A stretch of DNA of 64,000 bases, taken from the NCBI GenBank assembly GCA_963930655.1, contig OZ005617.1, forward strand, positions 4,218,501 through 4,282,500. The letters are read 5' to 3'. The position numbers were made by a program, and so were the translations under genes. Of the stretch, positions 1 to 12,471 are shown piece after piece. Source of the stretch: Myrica gale (lineage: Eukaryota; Streptophyta; Magnoliopsida; Fagales; Myricaceae). Position 1 is the first letter of the stretch, and each line of letters starts with the position of its first letter. Below the pieces are notes generated by a model, which made no database searches, was not told the DNA's origin, and saw nothing but the letters and a program-made list of their open reading frames with translations.

Positions 1-21
1 ATAATCATCTCAAGTCTCAAC

Positions 22-209
22 TAGGGGTGGTTAACGGTAGTGTAGGTAACGGTTTGGCAAAAACCGTCACCGCAATTGACGGAATCACATATCTGATACT
101 GTCATCGCACTGCTAAGGCACAATAACCGCCCTTACCGGTAACGGTAACGGAAGTGGTAGCGGTTTTAGCGGTTAAAACGGTAACCGCCGGTGCAAATGA
201 ACACCCCTA
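22..209. mobile_element. hAT-like miniature element filled with CGGTAACGG-type repeats (candidate)
   Basis: The segment begins TAGGGGTG and ends CACCCCTA, so the outer 8 bases are inverted repeats. The interior is low-complexity sequence built from short ACGGTAACGG and ACCGC units. The ends match those of the better-supported element at 16894-17301. No 8-bp target duplication is visible (flanks GTCTCAAC and TGTAAAGC), so it is either old or misjudged. It lies just upstream of the SEH1 gene. Confidence 0.4.
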
Positions 210-368
210 TGTAAAGCGATTCAATTATCTTATACGGCCGGTCGTTTGAGATGGTTCTGAAACCATTCCTGATACGAAACGCAGCCTCGTTTTTTCACCC
301 AGTTCTGTACTATGCTAATATACTTAAAGCACTCTACACATCACCATAGAGTTTCGGAGTGTGCGGAC

Positions 369-3300
369 ATGGAGAAATCTTTAGTGACCCTTGAGAAAGG
401 AACTTCCTGCACTGCATGGAACTACTGTGGCCAGAGACTGGCCACTGGTTCCGACGACGGTAGCCTGGCCATATTCGATTCACGTGACCCGGCTTCTTCT
501 TCTTCCCTCACCTGCTCCTCCAAGTTTGGGGTTAGTAATGCGCTCGCTCTCACACTTTCTCCTATGTATTCCTTCCTCCTTTACTTGTTTCTAATTGAAA
601 ATTTAGTTGCTTTATCAATAGCTTGCGTTTTGTGCATGTGTTGGGTAACTAATGGCATATGTCCTTGATTAAATAAATCCAAAACCCCCCACGGAAGTCG
701 AAGCATATTGTTAACTCATTTGTTGGTATTCAATACCTAATCTGATTCTAGTGGAGTAGACCGTGCTTGAGCGTAGTGTGAATCAGTTGAGGCAATTAAT
801 GCTGCATGAAAGAGCATACTGGTGTCCTTTTTTGACCGGGTTAAAGTTGACAGATTTCGAATTGGGGCAACTCATTGATGTGCCACAGAATTGGAATTGG
901 ATTCCACTATGATAGTATAGAACATGTAACTGGAATTTGGAGGATAATACTTTTTAGACTGCCATCAGCACCATGTCAATAGATGCTGGGTATGGGTATC
1001 CTTTGGATTTGGTGAATGTTTTCCAAGCATGAATTTCTATCTGTGGCTCACGTTTGCAGATTTTCATTAGATTATATCAGCAGCTGGTTTTGGATGAGTT
1101 TATGGAAACTAGAAAATTCTTTGGAACCTCTATTGAAGAAAGTTAGGTTCTGTTTGACTACTCCTGATATACACGACTTATCCCATGGAACATTTTTGTA
1201 GGTACATGAGGCCAGCATTGTCAAGGTTTTTTGGGTTCCTCCAGAGTATGGTGATGCAGTCGCATGCATTTGTACAGATGGAATCATTTCATTGTGGGAG
1301 GAGGTCGTGGAAGGTGTCCTGCAATTTTATTATCTTGAAATTTCCAAAGTGTCATGGTTAAATGCCAAGACCCCTGTTGGATGGATAACTAGGAAGTTTA
1401 AAACTTTAAATCCGACAATGAGGTTGAAAGTTGAACTCATTTGTTATTGTTTGCGTTTTAGATTCTCTAGATGCACAACCTCTACAATGGAAGCTGTGCA
1501 AAAGCTTTAAAAGCAATACCGCTAAAGTTTTGGATATCCAATTTGGACTCTCTCTGAGAAGTTTGAAAATGGTGAGCTTCAAGAGCTATTTCAGAGTTGC
1601 TGAGTCATAATTTAATGCTTATAATGTATCAAATGATTTTAAGTGGTGATGATGCTTGTGTGACTGTTGTGCAATTCATTTCATCTGACTCAACATTGCT
1701 TTTGACTTGCATTCAGTCCATTCCTCCTCAACACATTATATAAGTATTGGTGTGCTGTGGGGATGGACGATTATGACTGTTCATTGTTAATGTAATTTTA
1801 CAAATTAGCAATAGCTGTGACTATCTCAAGTGAGAAAGAATATGTAACTTTATTGGCACAAGCCTTCTGTTTTAATTTTTCTTCGAAGTGCTAGCATGAC
1901 ATTTTGATATTAATCTACATTGCTCGAATGTACGATATAGGTTGCTGCATATTCAGATGGCAATGTTAAAATATATGAGCTTCTGGATTGCTTGGAGCTG
2001 AAGAATTGGCAACTTCAGGTGATAATCTTACAATTGAAACAATATCTTAATCATTTGAAGCTCATTTTGTTGTAAACATTGCTAATGGGTGAAGTTTGGG
2101 GCAATCTTGAAAACCACACTATGCATTATACTTGTAAAAGTGATACCAGCCATTGAATCTGTGCTTACTCAAACTTGTTATGTGGCTGTTTTCTTCACCT
2201 CTGACTCTGCCCTTTTTTAAATTCTGTTTTTGATATGTTTTCAACTAATAATTTTTATTCCCCCCCCCCTTTCCTCTCTTGATGCAATGGGACTTTGAAA
2301 TCTCTTTAAATATTTTCCTCCAAAAATGATATCACGTCTAATGCGATTCCTTTATCTTGCAGGGTTTTCTTGTTTATTTTAATACTCTTAGGAAAAGGAA
2401 AATGAAATTAGTTTTAAAAGGAAAATGGAATTAGTTTTCTCATTATGCTGTTGAGTTGGTCCCATTTGTGCACGTGACTATTTCAATTTTTTTTTTATAG
2501 TATTTTTTATGTTTGAGAACCGTTTGTAGACTTTATCTTTTTATCCTCAACATCATGTTCTTCTTCCTTTGGCCAGGCTGAATTTCAGAATGTTAGGGAG
2601 TCGGTCTCTACATTTAGCAAGGCTTTGTGCATATCTGCATCTATCTCTTGGAATCCACAAAGATGTGAAAGCCAAGCATCTAGTTTTGTTTTGGGTTTCA
2701 ATTCAGATACACCCCAACTGAATTCATCCAAGGTATACTCTTGTACTCTGGCTTTCTCTCTCATTCATTTCCCATGCTCTGGGTATGATTGATTCTTGGG
2801 CACGAGTATCATCTCATCGCCTCATACTTGAAAGAATCCCGTTGACTTTCAAGTATCGTAAATGTCAGCTTGAAGTCCCACTCCCTGGGCATAACCTAAC
2901 CTTGACCATTTGGATGGTATGGTAATGCAAAGACTTTGCATTCCTCAGCAACAGGGTTAAGTTTCTGTTTCTTTGTTGATTTAAGTGATTCGTGTAACCA
3001 GACTCCCTGACTATGTTGTATTCAGTCTCCAGCACATGCATTGTTTCCTAATGGCTTGACACAAGCATAACCTGGTTTGTGAATTTGTGATTTCTTCACT
3101 TTGCTACTGGAATCAATCTCTCCTATCTTTGGTTGGCCTTTCCTGTTAACTGCCACCATAATAAAAGCAAAGCTAACAAAAGCACAAAATAATAATAATA
3201 ATTGAAAAATTGGTGATCCTTCTTATCATGGAAGCTGCTCATGATCATTTGGTTCATTATTTTTCCCTTTCCCTTAAAACAGAAAAATTGAAGTGCGCTT

Positions 3301-4435
3301 TTGGTATCAACTTTTGGAGAAATATTATTCAACATTATACAACAGGCCTTTATGAGTTCTTTATTAGGTGAAATTTTGGGGAAAACTAGGAATCAAGCTA
3401 AAGTGGTTGAACTGTTGACATTAATTTGATCATTAATCGCAAATAAGATTCCTGCAGGTATGGTAATTTGACCAGGCTCACCAAAGATGGCTTCCAATTG
3501 CAGAGATGGCTCTGCTTGGGGACAAAGGTGATCAGGTTAATGCTGTCGCATGGGCACCAAACATTGGCAGGTTATGTACTTTCTAATTTCTATTGGATCT
3601 GCATATTTTTTTTGGCAGTCTGAACTTCCTGAGATAGACTCCTTTGTACTGAATTATGTTTTCCAAATTTACTTTAAATGATTGAAGGTGAGTGCTAGTT
3701 CAAACAACTTGGTTCAGGTTGTCTTTGTATCTGATGCTGCTAAGGTTTTGTTGATAGGCAGAAAGATTAGTCCTTGCAATTCTATTTTAATTGACAGTTT
3801 TACTGGTACGGTGTTCTTTCAGACCATATGAAGTAATAGCTGTTGCAACTCAAAGGGGCATTGCCATATGGCATCTTGGATTGGACCCTGACCCAGATGG
3901 AAGGCTCTCAGCAGAGAGAGTCGCATTGCTCTCCAGTCACGAAGGCGAGGTATTAATAGCATCGTTTTGCTGTTTACAATATTATCCGTTAGCACAAATT
4001 TGATGGCTATAGGTGTAGTTCCATGAAAATATGCAATTAAGCCTGTGTTGGTGTTGGGCAGAAATATGCTTAGACCCTTTTGTTTTTTAAATAGTTTGGA
4101 GCAATTCCTTGCCTCTGAAAGGAAGTTATGCAAAAGATGATTGCAGTTATTTTAATCATAGGAGCTTCATGAAAAAATGTGAGGGATAATACAAAGCAAC
4201 ATGAGGAAGGAATTTCCATCTGAGACTCCTAGGATGTTGGACCTTATTTTGTTTACCGAGAAGGAGGTGGTAGCATTGAATCTTTGTAAAATTCTGTGAT
4301 CAGGTGTGGCAGATGGAGTGGGACATGAGTGGAATGATGTTGGCAACCACAGGAAGCGATGGGGTGGTACGGTTGTGGCAGTCTAATCTGAATGGCGTTT
4401 GGCACGAACAGGCTGCATTTGAGCCCACTCCTTAG
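369..4435 (+). CDS. SEH1: SEH1-like WD40 nucleoporin, eight exons, with an in-frame stop in exon 6
   Basis: SEH1 is a beta-propeller subunit of the Nup107-160 (Y) complex of the nuclear pore and of the GATOR2/SEA complex. Exons by splice consensus: 369-530, 1202-1313, 1462-1571, 1941-2018, 2577-2732, 3458-3570, 3823-3949, 4304-4435. Phases agree at every junction and sum to 330 codons, close to the 326 residues I recall for Arabidopsis SEH1. Recognisable stretches are CTAWNYCGQRLATGSDDGS, YGDAVACICTDGIISLWEE, VAAYSDGNVKIYELL, ELKNWQLQ, WAPNIGRPYEVIAVAT and VWQMEWDMSGMMLATTGSDG. Exon 6 opens V-W-stop-F-D-Q where the family has VWEFDE, so TAA at 3464-3466 replaces a Glu codon and would remove the last blades. 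An alternative acceptor after 3475 would skip the stop in frame. The identity is firm; whether the gene is functional is open. Confidence 0.9.
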
Positions 4436-5238
4436 CCGCGACATATTTTCATTTATTTCCTTGCTGTTGTGGTCCCTTTTTCCTGTATTCATAACGACGA
4501 AATCACTCCTGCCAGTTAGTAGAAGTAAGAAATCAGATTTTCAAATCCCATGTTTCTTCCTCCTCAGTTAGAGCTTAGTTTCTGGTAGCAACGAGCGGCA
4601 GCTTATATTTACATTTGTGATCCTCCCTAGAACTTTAAAGAAGCCATGAATCCCATTACTATTTCTGAGGGACCTGCGGTTTTTTTTTTAGAATAAACTG
4701 AAAAGAATAATGGGCAACTCATACCTGTACCAAGGAATTCTATTTCTCTTCTTGCAGTCTCATAAAAAAAGACGTGGCAGAAAACATCTCAATAGTGGTC
4801 AAAAAATACTCACATAAGTCAAGAATGTGTGTAGCTACGTCTTTGACACTATCAGGCATCGACTATAATCGCTCTTCACGATTGCTTGCAGAAATAAACT
4901 GGTTAAATTAAAATGACTATAACTCTATAAACGCTCTTGACAATTTTTTTTTTCTAAGTACTCTTGACAATTACTTAAACCAGTTTTTAATTTGGTTTGA
5001 TAGTAGCTTTTAATCCCCAGTGATTCTATTAAAAAAAGTGGCAAGATAATATAAGCTAATATGGCAGGGATCTAGCTTTATGTAAAAGGGATGGACACCA
5101 TAAGCTTGTCAGACCATCGGCCTTTTTTTATTCCTTTTTTGAGCACAATGAAAAAAAAAAAGGATTAATTCCACCAACTTCCTTGTTTTATGAGCACACA
5201 TATCATTTCTTTATTAGATGTACGCCATTTATTTTTGG
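4436..5238. other. SEH1 3' flank, no gene seen
   Basis: This stretch holds the presumed SEH1 3' untranslated region followed by AT-rich sequence with homopolymer A and T runs. Nothing in either strand reads as a coding exon. Confidence 0.4.
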
Positions 5239-5589
5239 GGTCATTTACAATTTGCACTCCGATATTTTTATTTTGAGACATTGAGTCACTTATTTTTAAC
5301 ATTTTTACAATGTGCACTATGTCCCCGATTTGGCCGTCTAAATTGACAGATTTCGTCAACAAGTGAATTGGTCTACCGCTACATAAATTGGTCGACTGCT
5401 TCAAGTTACCTTTGTAGCGGTCGACTGACTCGTCATGCCTCTCACATGAACCGGTCGACCGCTACGTGTTAACGAAATCCGTCAATTTAGACGCTCAAAT
5501 CGTGTACGAGGTGCACATTGCAAAATATTGAAAAGATAAGGGGCTCAGTGTTTCAAAATCAAAATATCGGGTTCAAATTATAAATGACC
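5239..5589. mobile_element. Foldback (MITE-like) element
   Basis: The left end GGTCATTTACAATTTG is mirrored by CAAATTATAAATGACC at the right end. The complementarity continues inward for about 150 bases through GTCTAAATTGAC and its partner GTCAATTTAGAC to a centre rich in GGTCGAC and CGGTCGACCG. There is no coding capacity. The arms share TTTGCACTCC and ATTTTGAGACATT with the foldback element at 28148-28604, so both belong to one family. No clear target duplication was found. Confidence 0.65.
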
Positions 5590-6634
5590 TCAAAGATAAG
5601 GGGCGCAAAGTGTAATTATGACTTCTTTACTCCAACTCATCTATTTCTCACCAACGAGTCAAAGTTGCCTCGACGACCACGACATCTAGGATACTCCTGC
5701 TCCTTTTCCTCAGCCTTCTGGAACTACATCATAGGCTCCCAGTCCCAGCAGGATCCCAATCTGGCGAGTTTGGTTCTCTTCTTTCTTCTCGTCTCCTTCC
5801 CGTTTCCATTTTATGCCTACGTACATATGTTTTTTCTTCGCTTTATGACGGTTGATCTGTGCGGCCTTTTTTGTTTTTTTCTATATATATATACCTGCTG
5901 GAAATTGACTCGAGCTAGTAGTATGGCCGATCTGTGTATGTTTTTGGCTGTGTCTGCGCTGAGTTTTCCTTGGATTTTACCAATGTGGGCCTCTTGATAT
6001 TGCAAATGGATTAACAACAACTGATGTTTTTAGATGTAAATGTAATCTATAATGTTTGTGATTTTCGGGGTTCTTTTCTAATTATGATTGAGCTGTTAAG
6101 AATAAAAGAGAAAAAGTCTTATGGAGATTGTAAGACTAGCAAAATGAATCTCAAAGAATTGAGGAGGGCAAGTTGGTGTGTTTCGAAGATATTGAAAAGC
6201 GTAAACATTTCACACATATGAGAGAATTAATACAGAAGGAAATTTAATGTCTGGCGGATATTGAAGAGCATCTATTTGTGTCTCCGCGAGAGAATTTTAG
6301 GATAATAGATTCTCTTATGAGTGTAAGATTTGAGTGTACCGGAACTTAAGTTATTTGAAATGATTTTTTTTTTAGCTTTTACTCTTGATTTTGAAATTGG
6401 TAGATTTTTCTTGTCAGTCTCTGTCTATGGATTTACCTTACCGTGTTTGTTTGTTTTTTCTATGGTTTACCGTAATCGTGTGATTAATTGCACCAACACT
6501 TTTTGAACTAGAATTTCACTTGAGTTTGAACACAGGCTCGTTGGGTATGTGCGAAATAAATTGGTAGTTCTTAAAAGCCGTAGTTCTGGTCTGGTAATGC
6601 TGATTGTTTGAATCGAAAGAGAATTAGGATCAAA
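5590..6634. other. Upstream region of the reductase gene
   Basis: An open frame of 137 codons at 5584-5997 contains hydrophobic runs but matches no family I recognise and lacks splice partners. A transcribed leader with an intron for the gene at 6635 is possible but not demonstrable. The remainder is AT-rich. Confidence 0.3.
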
Positions 6635-6760
6635 ATGGAGGACGGTTCTAGTCATCGTAGAAGAGTCTGCGTTACTGGAGGTTCTGGATATATTGGTTCT
6701 TGGCTTGTCAAACAGCTTCTGGAGGAAGGATATACGGTCCATGCGACTCTGAGGAACTTG

Positions 6761-6803
<43 letters not shown>

Positions 6804-8232
6804 GAGTGTGTGTGTGCACGCCTGGGTATCTCTCTGATGGTCTTTGATTTAACATGAAACTGCAGGAGATGCATCCAAAGTGGATTTCCTGAAGTCCTTG
6901 CCTAAGGCCGACTACAGATTAGTGCTATCCCAAGCTGATATTTACAACCCTGCTGAGTTCGAACAAGCTATTAAAGACTGTCACTATGTCTTTCATGTGG
7001 CCACCCCGTTGCTACATAACTCCCAAAGCTCCCAGGTCTGTCAATTTAACAAAGATCTTACTTATTTTAAGCATACACGTTACAGAATTTAATTTGGTGA
7101 ACAAGAGTTTGATAATCCCGAAACACAGTACAAGGATACAGCTGAAGCTGCTATTGCCGCGGCTAGAATTATTGCTGATGCGTGCATTCGATCACAAACC
7201 GTAAAGCGACTCATCTACACTGCCTCTGTAATGGCTTCGTCGCCATTGACAGAAGATGGAGTTCGTTTCAAGTCCTGCATCGATGAATCTTGTTGGACAC
7301 CGCTTGATGTCTCATTCACTTATGCCAACGATTCTTTGCTGGTACGTACTTCTGCTATATCACGTTCGACTTTGACTTGAGATACTTTTCTAAGAAACTC
7401 ACTGAATCCTATATATGATTGACTTGATTACTTATATGTGACTATTTAAGAACGAGAACAGTAGAATTTGTTCATCATTACCAAAAATGTACCGAGTGTT
7501 TGATCTATATATGAAGATCTTGGAACATTGAATATCTATTTTCTTTTCTGGGTATGTGTTGTAGGGATACATTAAATCAAAGACATTAGCAGAGAAAGAG
7601 GTGCTGAAATATAATGAAGTTGATAATGGCAGACTCGAAGTTGTGACACTTGTCTGTGGCCTAGTGGGAGGTGAAACTCTTCTTCCATATGTACCTGGAA
7701 GTATGGAGGTAATTTTATCACCGGTCACAGGCAATTTGGACTTCCTAAACGCATTAAAGCAATTGCAAGAACTTCTGGGTTCGATTCCTCTCATACACAT
7801 TGAAGACGTTTGCCGAGCACATATCTTCTGCATGGAAAAACCATCAATGAAAGGAAGATTCCTTTGTTCTGCCACCAATCCAACCATCAGAGAAATCGCA
7901 ACATACTTGCAAGAAAAGTTCCCTGAATATCATGAGATAGCAAAACAGTAAGGCTTTTATTTACAATAGAATTGCTGGCATTTTTTATCCGTTTCGTTTG
8001 AAAGAGAAACTTGATCACCCAATCAAGAGGGATTCATAAGACTCATTCTTAAGTTAACCAAGGCTTTTCTTTGACTGTGAGACTCTTTTTCAGATTCATG
8101 GAAGGAGCAGATGACAGAATTGGATGCGATTCTACAAAATTGACAGAAATGGGGTTTGTGTACGCGTTCGATGAGGAGATGATAATAGATGGAAGTGTGG
8201 AATGTGGAAGGCGATTGGGAGCCATACCCTAA
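6635..8232 (+). CDS. NAD(P)-dependent extended SDR reductase (anthocyanidin/dihydroflavonol-reductase-like)
   Basis: Five exons at 6635-6761, 6866-7035, 7129-7341, 7565-7947 and 8094-8232 give 343 residues, the usual size for plant DFR/ANR/CCR-type enzymes. The nucleotide-binding loop is [10 protein letters not shown] at residues 14-23. The catalytic Ser lies in [10 protein letters not shown], and the Tyr-x-x-x-Lys pair is Y172/K176 in [12 protein letters not shown]. The family reduces carbonyls of flavonoids, cinnamoyl-CoAs or related compounds with NAD(P)H in the cytosol. The substrate cannot be told from sequence; the absence of a clear DFR specificity segment and the overall wording point to the ANR/BEN1-like side. 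The start is the first ATG that directly precedes the Rossmann strand. Intron 1 contains a (TC)n microsatellite near 6763-6799. The last codons lie in a 17-bp direct repeat. Confidence 0.88.
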
Positions 8233-8268
8233 AGTTCGTTCCCAGTTCTCGGCGATTGGGAGCCATAC
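8211..8268 (+). repeat. 17-bp direct repeat across the reductase stop codon
   Basis: GCGATTGGGAGCCATAC occurs at 8211-8227 and again at 8252-8268, a 41-bp period. The stop codon TAA (8230-8232) follows the first copy, so the second copy is 3' untranslated. It is a small local duplication. Confidence 0.85.
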
Positions 8269-8948
8269 TTAATTGGACGTATAAATGTGGATAACGGTTA
8301 GGATTCATCAATCTAACCAAATTATAGTACAAACTTCAATGTACATTCGACGTTGCACAAGTTCATGAACTGGCGTGTCCATATGAGGGGGTTTCTGAAT
8401 TTGCTGGTTCTTTGTTTGCTTTTTTCTCTTGTGATTTTAATTATGTTAATCGAGGTGTTAATATGGAAGTGCACTACCTTATTCGATGAGCTACCTCTAT
8501 GATTAGTTCTGGAAACCACTCTGATGTTCATGAGCACTATTCAGATTTGATTTGGATCTATGCTAGGACTGATCCCTAATTATTTTGTGTTTATGAATAA
8601 AGGTAATAGTAGTTGATTTAAAAAAATTTGCAGAAGTACTGCAACCTATATTAAACTTCCTTTTCCGTCGTCAAGGACAACGATTGGCACCGGGGTACCC
8701 TAACCTTTTCAGTGGAGATTACATAGATACTGATAATTTCTCTGCCATTTGGATCCATCGGAGAATTTATGGAGGGAAATGGGTTTTAAATTTTCAGAAA
8801 CCACGCGATTATATATATACTGTTCCCCAGTTCCCAAGTTCAGCTAGCTAGCCAGTCCGATTAGAAGTGCTAAAATTAGTTGATAAAAAAAAGTAGTGGT
8901 GAATCACATCTACAATTATTATGTTATTTTTTATTTGATTTGGAGTAA
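8269..8948. promoter_or_regulatory. Intergenic region with TATA box for the DUF3593-type gene
   Basis: The first part is the reductase 3' flank. ATATATATAC at 8811-8820 is a plausible TATA box on the plus strand, about 140 bases before the coding frame of the next gene. Nothing coding is visible between. Confidence 0.4.
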
Positions 8949-10330
8949 TTCAATCACGTTCGCTTCCCTTCCACTTCTCTGGGTTCTTCTAATTTCTTGC
9001 AAAACCCCCTAAAATACCCATGTGGAAAAGGCAGGGATTCCAAATGCTACCGAGAGAGGAGGCTTGATAAGAGAAGGGGAGGTGCTGTTGTTTGTAATGC
9101 ATTGCTTCCAGTTGATCCATGGGCACCCAACATTAATTCAGAGAGCATCGCTTCACAGCTTTTTGCTTTTTCTTTGTTTCCCTACATTGGTTTCTTGTAC
9201 TTCAACACCAAATCCAAGTCTGCTCCAAAGCTCACCCTGTTTGGGTTCTACTTCTTGCTCGTCTTTGTGGGCGCTACCAGTGAGTTCTCAGACTCATTTC
9301 CGGTATATCTGTGTTATTTTTTGGCTTGTGCTACTTGGAGTCACAAATATGATTCCACTTTGAGGTTTAATTTTGGATGGGATAGTATATGTTGCAATTC
9401 TTACAATTGTGAAATTAGCATTTGTTAGGTCATTTCGTGGTACCTTTTGCTCCTCGTGTTTGTTTAAGCTTTCTTGAGTAGTCAAAGTAGGTTGGACATA
9501 GATCTAATATCTCTTGCAATCCTGAGAACCTTATCTGCTTGCCCGCAAGTTGAACAACCACAACAGCTTAAATTGTTCGAGAATTGGGAAATTTTGTTTC
9601 GCGGTGAAGTCTTTTGAGTGCCAAGATTTGTCTCCTTGGTTCAAATTCTTCAAACATTTATCTTGTCTAAATGTAGTTGCTTTTTTGTCTCACGTTGTGA
9701 TTTAGCCAAATGGCCATGTAAATTATGTTATCTGCATGCAGAGGGCCAGAAAATGGCTAGACTATGGGGGATATGGCCAACATCTCTGTCTCCAAACTTT
9801 TAAGACTGTGGTATGATGAAGCTACATTGCCACTGTCTTAGCTCTAGCATTAACTTAGCACAAGCCACTAAAACGTTATGTCACATATAAATCTATGATT
9901 TGGCGAACAGAATATTTATACCTTTGCCCTGCTCTTGTCACTTGTTTTCTTACTGTCCACAGATTTGTTTCAAGTCTACTAATTTCATTCTTATTGTTCT
10001 TTCTTGCTTGAACGCATACTTTTTTAGCAGTTCCTGCTGGAATTTATGGTAACTTCTCTTACCTTTGACTAATATTTAATGGAATTCTATGATGAAGTTC
10101 ACATATAGATGCCTAACTGGAAACTCTGATTATGTGAGACAGCAAAGGTGCATTATGGTACCTCCTTGTCGAATGTGGACTGGTTACATGGTGGAGCTGA
10201 GTCACTTCTTACTCTAACCAACTTATTTATTGCGTTGGGATTGAGAGAAGCCCTTAGGAGAGCTCAAGATTCAAAAAGAAACACATCCACTTCTGTTTCA
10301 TGGTTGGAAGAGGACAGGAGTTCCATCTAG
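8949..10330 (+). CDS. Probable chloroplast membrane protein, DUF3593 type; start codon not visible
   Basis: Three exons join in phase: about 8949-9279, 10031-10048 (only 18 nt) and 10143-10330. The mature part begins near ALLPVDPWAP and reads QLFAFSLFPYIGFLYF, LTLFGFYFLLVFVGATIPAG, IYAKVHYG, SNVDWLHGGAESLLTLTN. It has about three hydrophobic segments and matches, from memory, a small protein conserved in cyanobacteria and plants with unknown role, probably in thylakoid or envelope membrane. Upstream, a Ser- and Arg-rich stretch resembles a transit peptide, but the frame meets TAA at 8946-8948 without an ATG. An undetected first exon, a non-AUG start or a lesion would explain this. Identity to DUF3593 is recalled, not searched. 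Confidence 0.75.
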
Positions 10331-11044
10331 GACAAGAGGGAAGCTTCACTTTTCATTTAGTGTTGTTGTCACTCTCATTCCCTCTTTAAGTTACAACCTG
10401 CCTTTCTGGCAGATTTGGCTCGTCTTGTTCTGTCTACTCCGTCCACATTAATTAGATTCAAGATATTTTCCACAGCTGTGCGTAGTTGCCGCCACTAGAA
10501 GTAAGTACAGTTATGGAATGTATCTTTTTGGTGTTGCTTCAGACTTTTTCTCGAGTAAATATGAGTTTCCGACATAAGATTTTACTTCTCCCATCCATCT
10601 TCCTTGCCGGTGTATGTCATGTATTCTCATTGGTGGTTTGATGTGTTTTTTAGTTTTCTCAAAGCCATTGGTGTAAGATTCCTTTGGAGGATGAATCAAG
10701 TTACATAAAAATGTTCCTATGCAAATTAGAATGACAACCCCTTACGCTTTCATGGTTGGTCTCCATGCTTTCTTGCGAGATTTATGGAGAAGTCAGTGGA
10801 TCGATTACATGAAGACTCTAAATTCAATTCATTGGTATACTGCAACTTATTAAGAACTACAGTACGGAAGAAATTGGGAGAAAAATGTTAATGCTCTAAT
10901 AAGTACTGATATCTATACCATAGCTAAAATTACATGGACTATGTATCGCATAAGCATACCCTCCTTTATAATGCAAAGCTGGATTCAACAGGTCTAAGCA
11001 TCCCAAATGGTGTTCTTATTATTTTTGTTGGAGCGTAAGCGCAA
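10331..11044. other. Convergent intergenic region, no gene seen
   Basis: This is the shared 3' flank between the plus-strand DUF3593-type gene and the minus-strand WRKY gene. No coding exon, repeat or RNA gene was recognised. Confidence 0.4.
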
Positions 11045-12471
11045 CTAATAGATGAACGCTAGGGAGTCAAATGGGAAATTTGGGTCAATTTCCACTGGAT
11101 CAAGTGGGAAATCCAGATCTAGAGTCGGAGAACAAGTGGCTGAAGTGTTGCCTGAGATCATTTCAGTAAGATCAGGTTCCGAGCGATGCACGTTGTGAAG
11201 CCCTCCAAAGTTGGGCTTCTGCAATGGACACCCAGAGAAGTAGTTTGATTCAGGTGTAGCCGGAGATAAAAATGGTTTAGAACTGCCCATGGGAGTGTTA
11301 TGCTCAAGTGCCGAAAGTGAAAAGCTACTATTTGCACTGTTCATGCATCCGAATGAAGTTGAAGGGAATGGCCGATATGCGCCCATCTCTGTATTGTCGA
11401 AGTTCTCAGTCTGAATCCTCAAACTGCTTCGAATGTTTGCAAGGATGTCTAGTGGTTGCTCTTGTTGATCATCATGGGTATGATTGTTTTGTTTCTGTTC
11501 TTGCTTTTCTGGTGAGGGTGGTACTGGAACCAGATTGTTAGCGTGGGAACAGGTGTGTCTTCCCCGGTAGGTAATTTCGAATACGCTGGGATCCTCATCT
11601 GATCTTTGCACTTGCTTTGTCGCCCAACAGTTTTGACTGATACGAAAGGTGCATCTGTAATAGCTTCTGCAAATTTAGTAACATCTGTTATTAGATTTTC
11701 TCAAGAGGAAAAGACAAATGTCTAATATGCTTCTGGTTGACCAAAAGAAAAGAGAACAAAAAGAGTTGGGTACTTTGAAAAACTGTGGGATGAAACTATA
11801 ATCATCCTGCATGCTTGTGCTGCAGCACACGTGTAATAGGTGTGTATACTGTCTAACAGATGATTAGTTGGATGAGTACGGATGACACTTTTCAAGCAGA
11901 TGAGGAAAAGACTGTCACCTGGGATGTTTGGCTCCAAGGATGTCCTTCTGACCGTATTTTCTCCAACTAAAGCCATCATCATGAGGTCCTTCTAACCCAG
12001 TTTCAGAGCTCACTCTCACTTGGTCCGTCCATCTTGGCAATACCTTTCTGTAATCCAATGGAAAAACATGTTGCAAGAAGCATTAGTTTTCAGTTACCTA
12101 CAGTTTCATCACAGTAATGAAGAACTAACGAGGCTCTAAATTCACCTCTTCTTGGAGACATAGTTAAGGTCCTGATGTTCCTTGAGACCCTTGTCACATT
12201 CATCGCTCCCAAGACTTCCGTTGGCAGAAATTGGAGACGCGGGTAGACCTCCAGATACTCCTGCACTCTGGGGCTGTCCCATTGACCCGCTCCATCTCAG
12301 AATCAAAAGAGCCTTCTCATATGAAGCCAGTATCCTCTGTAACAGTATTTCCGCGGTCTCTGGGGATGAAGACGCTGTACTAAATTGGACCCTCAACTGC
12401 TTCGCAAGCTCCATTCCATGAATTAGTTCACTAATCAGTGTCTTCTGCTCCCAGCTCCAACCGTTCTCCAT
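11045..12471 (-). CDS. Group III WRKY transcription factor, WRKY41/53-like
   Basis: Exons 12146-12471, 11919-12047 and 11045-11666 give 358 residues. The N-terminus MENGWSWEQKTLISELIHGM is the coiled segment typical of the WRKY30/41/46/53 group. SKKRK at 106-110 is a likely nuclear signal. The DNA-binding domain carries an intact WRKYGQK at 137-143 and a C-x7-C-x23-H-x-C zinc ligand set (C157, C165, H189, C191), which defines group III. The intron after HPR splits the Arg codon at the conserved position. The C-terminal half is Ser/Asn-rich and ends in an acidic, hydrophobic patch likely to activate transcription. Such factors bind W-boxes (TTGACC/T) and act in defence, salicylate signalling and senescence. 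The exact orthologue cannot be fixed here. Confidence 0.95.

Noticed and set aside
5584..5997. Frame of 137 codons with hydrophobic stretches
   Set aside because: No family resemblance, it starts inside a foldback element, and codon content is not convincing.
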